From: Helicobacteraceae bacterium
GTDB lineage: Bacteria; Campylobacterota; Campylobacteria; Campylobacterales; SZUA-545
Length of the DNA stretch: 16,965 bases
Direction of reading: 5' to 3'
NCBI GenBank assembly: GCA_031275395.1
Contig: JAISOU010000041.1
Coordinates: 1 to 16,965 of the forward strand
Shown: piece by piece, positions 14,273 through 16,965 of the stretch
How positions within the stretch are numbered: the first letter of the stretch is position 1
How the letters are laid out: every line of letters begins with the position of its first letter
Made by a program: the position numbers and the translations under genes
The notes under the pieces: model-generated
Seen by the model: only the letters and a program-made list of their open reading frames with translations
Databases searched by the model: none
Told to the model about the DNA's origin: nothing

Positions 14273-14318
14273 TCTCTTAAAAAGAGACGTTTAATTACGG
14301 CTTAAAAACGTTAAGCCG
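14273..14318. other. Two hairpins in the p19 leader
   Basis: CGGCTTAA (14298-14305) pairs with TTAAGCCG (14311-14318) around a five-base loop. TCTCTT (14273-14278) pairs with AAGAGA (14282-14287) around three A. Both lie in the 5' untranslated region of p19, downstream of the ftr1 terminator-like stem. They could affect RNA stability or processing; neither has a canonical terminator tail on the minus strand. Confidence 0.45.
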
Positions 14319-14339
14319 AAGCCTAAAATCGATCCGAAC

Positions 14340-14371
14340 AAAATCCATTCGACTTACGGCGGATGGATTTT
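14340..14371. terminator. Terminator-like inverted repeat after ftr1
   Basis: AAAATCCAT (14340-14348) and ATGGATTTT (14363-14371) are exact reverse complements around a 14-base loop. On the minus strand the stem ends in a four-T run immediately downstream of ftr1. The stem is A/T-rich, so termination is probably partial. Confidence 0.45.
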
Positions 14372-14388
14372 TATAAAAGAGGAAGACA

Positions 14389-15843
14389 TTACGCTTTGCC
14401 CGCCTTTCTTGAATAGTATAAGAAAGAGAATACCGCCAACGCCAAAAGCGCGATTTGCGGAAGTAGCGTTTCTACAGTGGGGTATACGCCTAAAATATCG
14501 ATCGTAGGCGCAAAAGAAACGGGCGTAACGCTAACCGCGTCGGCTTCTTGCAACTCTTTAACGCCGCCGCCCGCAAAGGCTACGCATATCAGATACATAA
14601 ATATGCTCGTCCCGATAAAAAACGGCTTTAGAGGAATACGAAGCGATCCGAAGCGAATCAGCGCGAAAACGGCAACCAAGATCACGCAACCCGCGCCAAA
14701 ACCAAACCAAATCATCTGTTCGTAGCTCTTATATTCCGCAAAAAGCGCCTGAAAGAATAAAATTACCTCCGCTCCCTCTCGAAAAACCGCGAGAAACGCC
14801 GCGGACGACAAGGCAAAAACGCTCCCTTTAGTGATCGCGCTTTTTACCTTGCCTTGGATATAGCTTTTCCACGCCCCTTCGCTGGACTTTGAGATCATCC
14901 AGTTGCTCACAAAAAACAACACCACTACAGCGGTTAGCATAGCGACGCCCTCTACAATCTCCTGCGCCGCGCCGCTAATCGTTATGACTCTTGCGATCAA
15001 ATACGCCATACCGACGCTTGCTAAGATCGCCAAAACCCCGCTCGTATAGACGGGTTTCGCGTATTTTGCGTTGCCGGAGCGGACAAGATAGGCGACGATC
15101 GCGGCGATGACCAAGATCGCCTCGACCCCCTCGCGCAATATAATAAGTAGCGCCGCGATAAACGCGCCCCAACCGTCGATCTTTCTGCCGTCAAGCAGTT
15201 TCGCGTCCTCGTAAAGCCATGCGGTTAGCTGTTCGACTTCGCGCCTGACCTCCGAACCGCTTTTTTCGGCGCTCATAGCGTTTTTGATAATAACGAATTG
15301 GTATTCGACGACGCTTGCGCGTTTGCCCGATATATTAGAGAGCGTGGCTCGTTCCACGCCGTATTTTTCGTAGTAGCCAAAATAGGCGTTATTGACCAGC
15401 TCTTTTGCCCGCGTAATATCGCCCTTTGCGTATGCGTCGTAGGCGGAGTTTAGAACGCCGTTCATTTCAGAAACAATCTCGTTCCAATTGGCAAACTCTT
15501 TGCGATCCGACGCGCTCTTTTCGCCGCCAAGAATACTCAAAATATCCGCTATCGCGCCGATCTGCGTTTTTGCGTTGTCGGGGCTTTCGTCGTTGTCGAT
15601 AATGTAATGAAAGTCGTCGAAATGCCGCTCCATCTCTTCGCGGTATTTTTCGGGCAGTCGCTCAAACGCGCCGTCGATCTTGCTTTTGGCGGCTTGCGCG
15701 TCCTTTGCGACGTAAGAATCATACGCCGCGTTTAACTCGCTTAAAACTCCTTCTTTAGCCGCGATCCACTCCGCGTCGATTTGCGCGTAGGCGGAAACCA
15801 GCGGCAGAAAATAGACGATTACGGACAACACTAGCCTTTTCAC
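14389..15843 (-). CDS. ftr1: FTR1-family iron permease (Cj1658/FetM-like)
   Basis: A 484-residue inner-membrane iron permease. Residues 1-20 form a signal peptide (LVLSVIVYFLPLVSAYA). A helical periplasmic domain of about 200 residues with two similar repeats (LNAAYDSYVAKDAQAAKSKI near 37-56 and LNSAYDAYAKGDITRAKELV near 131-150) follows. The FTR1 core of seven membrane segments starts near 225 and has both iron-path motifs REGVE (237-241) and REGAE (355-359), plus GGGVKELQE (425-433). In C. jejuni and in E. coli FetMP this permease works with P19. The GTG start has AGGGAG eight bases before it. It is the first gene of the operon and its promoter overlaps a Fur-box-like sequence, pointing to induction in low iron. 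Confidence 0.93.
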   Translation of the reverse strand: MKRLVLSVIVYFLPLVSAYAQIDAEWIAAKEGVLSELNAAYDSYVAKDAQAAKSKIDGAFERLPEKYREEMERHFDDFHYIIDNDESPDNAKTQIGAIADILSILGGEKSASDRKEFANWNEIVSEMNGVLNSAYDAYAKGDITRAKELVNNAYFGYYEKYGVERATLSNISGKRASVVEYQFVIIKNAMSAEKSGSEVRREVEQLTAWLYEDAKLLDGRKIDGWGAFIAALLIILREGVEAILVIAAIVAYLVRSGNAKYAKPVYTSGVLAILASVGMAYLIARVITISGAAQEIVEGVAMLTAVVVLFFVSNWMISKSSEGAWKSYIQGKVKSAITKGSVFALSSAAFLAVFREGAEVILFFQALFAEYKSYEQMIWFGFGAGCVILVAVFALIRFGSLRIPLKPFFIGTSIFMYLICVAFAGGGVKELQEADAVSVTPVSFAPTIDILGVYPTVETLLPQIALLALAVFSFLYYSRKAGKA

Positions 15844-15880
15844 AAAATACTCCCTCCCTCATTCTCAATATCACGAAGCT

Positions 15881-15905
15881 GATAATCAGTATCGCAATAA
15901 TTGTA
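15881..15905 (-). promoter_or_regulatory. ftr1 operon promoter with Fur-box-like operator
   Basis: On the minus strand TACAAT at 15905-15900 can serve as the -10 of ftr1. Directly downstream, GATAATCAGTATC (15881-15893, plus-strand reading) is a near-palindrome with GATA/TATC ends that resembles the core of the Fur consensus, placed over the expected transcript start. Fur bound there would block transcription when iron is plentiful, as reported for the C. jejuni p19 locus. Confidence 0.55.
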
Positions 15906-16330
15906 TATCATTTTTGCTTAAACTAGCGATTTTGAGTTTGGGTTTCTTTGTAACGACTACCGACAAACCCTCTTGGTTACGTCGATCGCGGGCAACGCAA
16001 TTCGGCTACGGCGCGAAACCTAAAAACAAGATCGATCCAGCCTAATTGTTTACGCCCAACGAAAAATGTAAATGGTCCGCGCGTCGCGCCCAATTCTCAC
16101 GATCGCGGTTTTTAACGTCGAGCCGTTTTACGCGGATTTTCCAAGCGCTCAAGCGCCGTAAATTGGCGAATTTGACAAGTCGGCGCGGTTTTTGAAGCGC
16201 CGTAAAGATAATAAGCCGCCGCTCGAATTAAACGCGCTTTGCATTGCGGCGACTTAACGCAATCAGATCGCCCGCCATTTGCAATGCCTCCTAAAATTCG
16301 CCCGAAGCGTATTTTTTAATCATGCGCTCC
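15906..16330. other. Gene-poor structured intergenic region
   Basis: No convincing gene. Inverted repeats include CGGCGC/GCGCCG (16181-16186, 16197-16202), ATTGCG/CGCAAT (16243-16248, 16258-16263) and GCATTGC/GCAATGC (16241-16247, 16281-16287). The 12-mer AAGCGCCGTAAA occurs twice (16151-16162 and 16195-16206). On the minus strand an ATG at 16278, eight bases after GGAGG, opens a frame that meets TAA at codon 17 and then stays open for 61 codons to a TAG at 16042. It is Arg-rich and unrecognised, and chance is likely. Confidence 0.5.
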
Positions 16331-16359
16331 TTGCGTTTAATATAGTATTCGGTTACAAT
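16331..16359 (+). promoter_or_regulatory. Promoter of the BIG_2/RCC1 lipoprotein gene
   Basis: TTGCGT (16331-16336) and TACAAT (16354-16359) are separated by exactly 17 bases, a sigma-70 type arrangement. Transcription would begin near 16366, giving a leader of about 47 bases that contains the Shine-Dalgarno AAAAGG at 16401-16406. Confidence 0.55.
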
Positions 16360-16412
16360 AGTCCGCTTTGCGCTTGCTCAAGGCAAACGCCGCAAACTAA
16401 AAAAGGCAAACG

Positions 16413-16965
16413 ATGGGATTCCTCTCTCAATTTCGCGTAAAAACCGCGCTTTTATTCTCTGTCGGCGCTACGGCGCTATTTTTTGCGTCTGGTTGCGACT
16501 CTAGCGACGCTCAAAAAGAAAGCGGCTCGTCAATGTCAAGTCGCTCTAGCAGTTTTGTTACATACGACGCGGACGAAGACGCTTTAAAATCAATCGAGCT
16601 TCCGGACATAATCGCTCTTTGGAAAAGTCAAGAATATACCTTTGAACCGGTATTTACGCCTCAAGACGCTACAAATAAAGAACTCGCGTGGGATTGCAAC
16701 GATACCTCGATCGTATCGATCGAGCAAAACGGAACGATAACGGCTAAAGCCATAGGCGAAGTTACTATCACGGCTGTTTCCGCGATCGATAGCTCCGTTA
16801 GCGCTTCCGCTAAAGTTATAGTAGATCGCGAAATAGCGCGGATCGCAACGGGCGGTTACCATAGCGTTCTTTTGGATAGCAAAGGCGGCGTATGGGTCGC
16901 GGGGTTAAACGACAAAGGACAACTAGGCTTAGGCAACTATGATAATAGCGCCAGATTCGTAAAAA
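16413..16965 (+). CDS. Predicted lipoprotein with BIG_2 and RCC1 repeats, 5' part
   Basis: The ATG six bases after AAAAGG opens a frame that is still open at the window edge (184 residues seen). Residues 1-27 are a secretion signal (RVKTALLFSVGATALFFASG) followed by Cys28, a plausible though non-ideal lipobox (ASGC). A Ser-rich linker (29-50) follows. Residues about 58-138 resemble a BIG_2 bacterial Ig-like domain (YTFEPVFTPQDATNKELAWD, then NDTSIVSIEQNGTITAKAIG and EVTITAVS). From about 143 an RCC1 repeat begins (IATGGYHSVLLDSKGGVWVA, then GLNDKGQLGLGN). The inferred product is an exported beta-propeller surface or periplasmic protein. Its length, later domains and function are unknown because the gene is cut. 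Confidence 0.85.
   Translation, partial: MGFLSQFRVKTALLFSVGATALFFASGCDSSDAQKESGSSMSSRSSSFVTYDADEDALKSIELPDIIALWKSQEYTFEPVFTPQDATNKELAWDCNDTSIVSIEQNGTITAKAIGEVTITAVSAIDSSVSASAKVIVDREIARIATGGYHSVLLDSKGGVWVAGLNDKGQLGLGNYDNSARFVK

Noticed and set aside
16181-16202. Intrinsic terminator at the CGGCGC/GCGCCG stem
   Set aside because: No T-run follows the stem on either strand; the five T lie in the loop.
15906-16330. CRISPR array or tRNA in the long gap
   Set aside because: The only direct repeat is a single 12-mer pair and no cloverleaf was found.
16590-16862. 90-codon minus-strand frame opposite the lipoprotein gene
   Set aside because: The plus-strand frame has a promoter, ribosome binding site, signal peptide and domain motifs; the antisense frame has none.

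Overview
The window looks like chromosome from a member of the Campylobacterota (Epsilonproteobacteria), probably Campylobacterales-like, with base composition nearer 50% GC than that of typical Campylobacter. The evidence is a purE gene followed by a DUF3972-family gene (a family I know only from this phylum, with the same pairing in Campylobacter jejuni). In addition there is a Campylobacter-type AhpC and a long operon with the gene order of the C. jejuni Cj1658-Cj1663 iron-uptake locus. This assignment is by memory of families and gene order, not by a search.

Left part (1-2820): a run of 33 C at the very edge, probably an assembly artefact; the start of an unrecognised minus-strand gene running off the edge; purE and a DUF3972 coiled-coil protein in one operon; then a leucine-rich leader peptide (five consecutive Leu codons) and a hairpin that can cover the ribosome binding site of leuA. 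The LeuA enzyme lacks the usual C-terminal leucine-sensing domain. Convergent hairpins at 2753-2820 close this block.

Middle part (2834-8496): a minus-strand pair, comM/yifB (Mg-chelatase-like AAA+ ATPase) followed by an Mrr-type restriction endonuclease with its own promoter. Divergent from these are an 11-TM sodium-coupled NSS amino-acid transporter and ribD. Convergent to ribD is a typical 2-Cys peroxiredoxin (AhpC) with an AT-rich palindrome upstream.

Right part (8826-15905): a seven-gene minus-strand operon: FTR1-type iron permease, periplasmic P19, DUF2318 Cys-rich membrane protein, two FtsX/MacB-type ABC permeases, an ABC ATPase and a YjaB-like GNAT acetyltransferase. A Fur-box-like site lies just downstream of the -10 of the first gene. 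P19 and FTR1 are the known periplasmic and membrane parts of a ferrous/ferric iron uptake system; the ABC genes and DUF2318 protein are its usual partners. The first three genes are separated by gaps with hairpins, whereas the last five are tightly overlapped. The thioredoxin-like genes that end this locus in C. jejuni are not present here; a GNAT gene takes that place.

Far right (15906-16965): a gene-poor stretch of about 500 bases with inverted repeats, then a well-formed sigma-70 type promoter and the 5' part of a predicted lipoprotein with a BIG_2 Ig-like domain followed by RCC1-type repeats, cut by the window edge.
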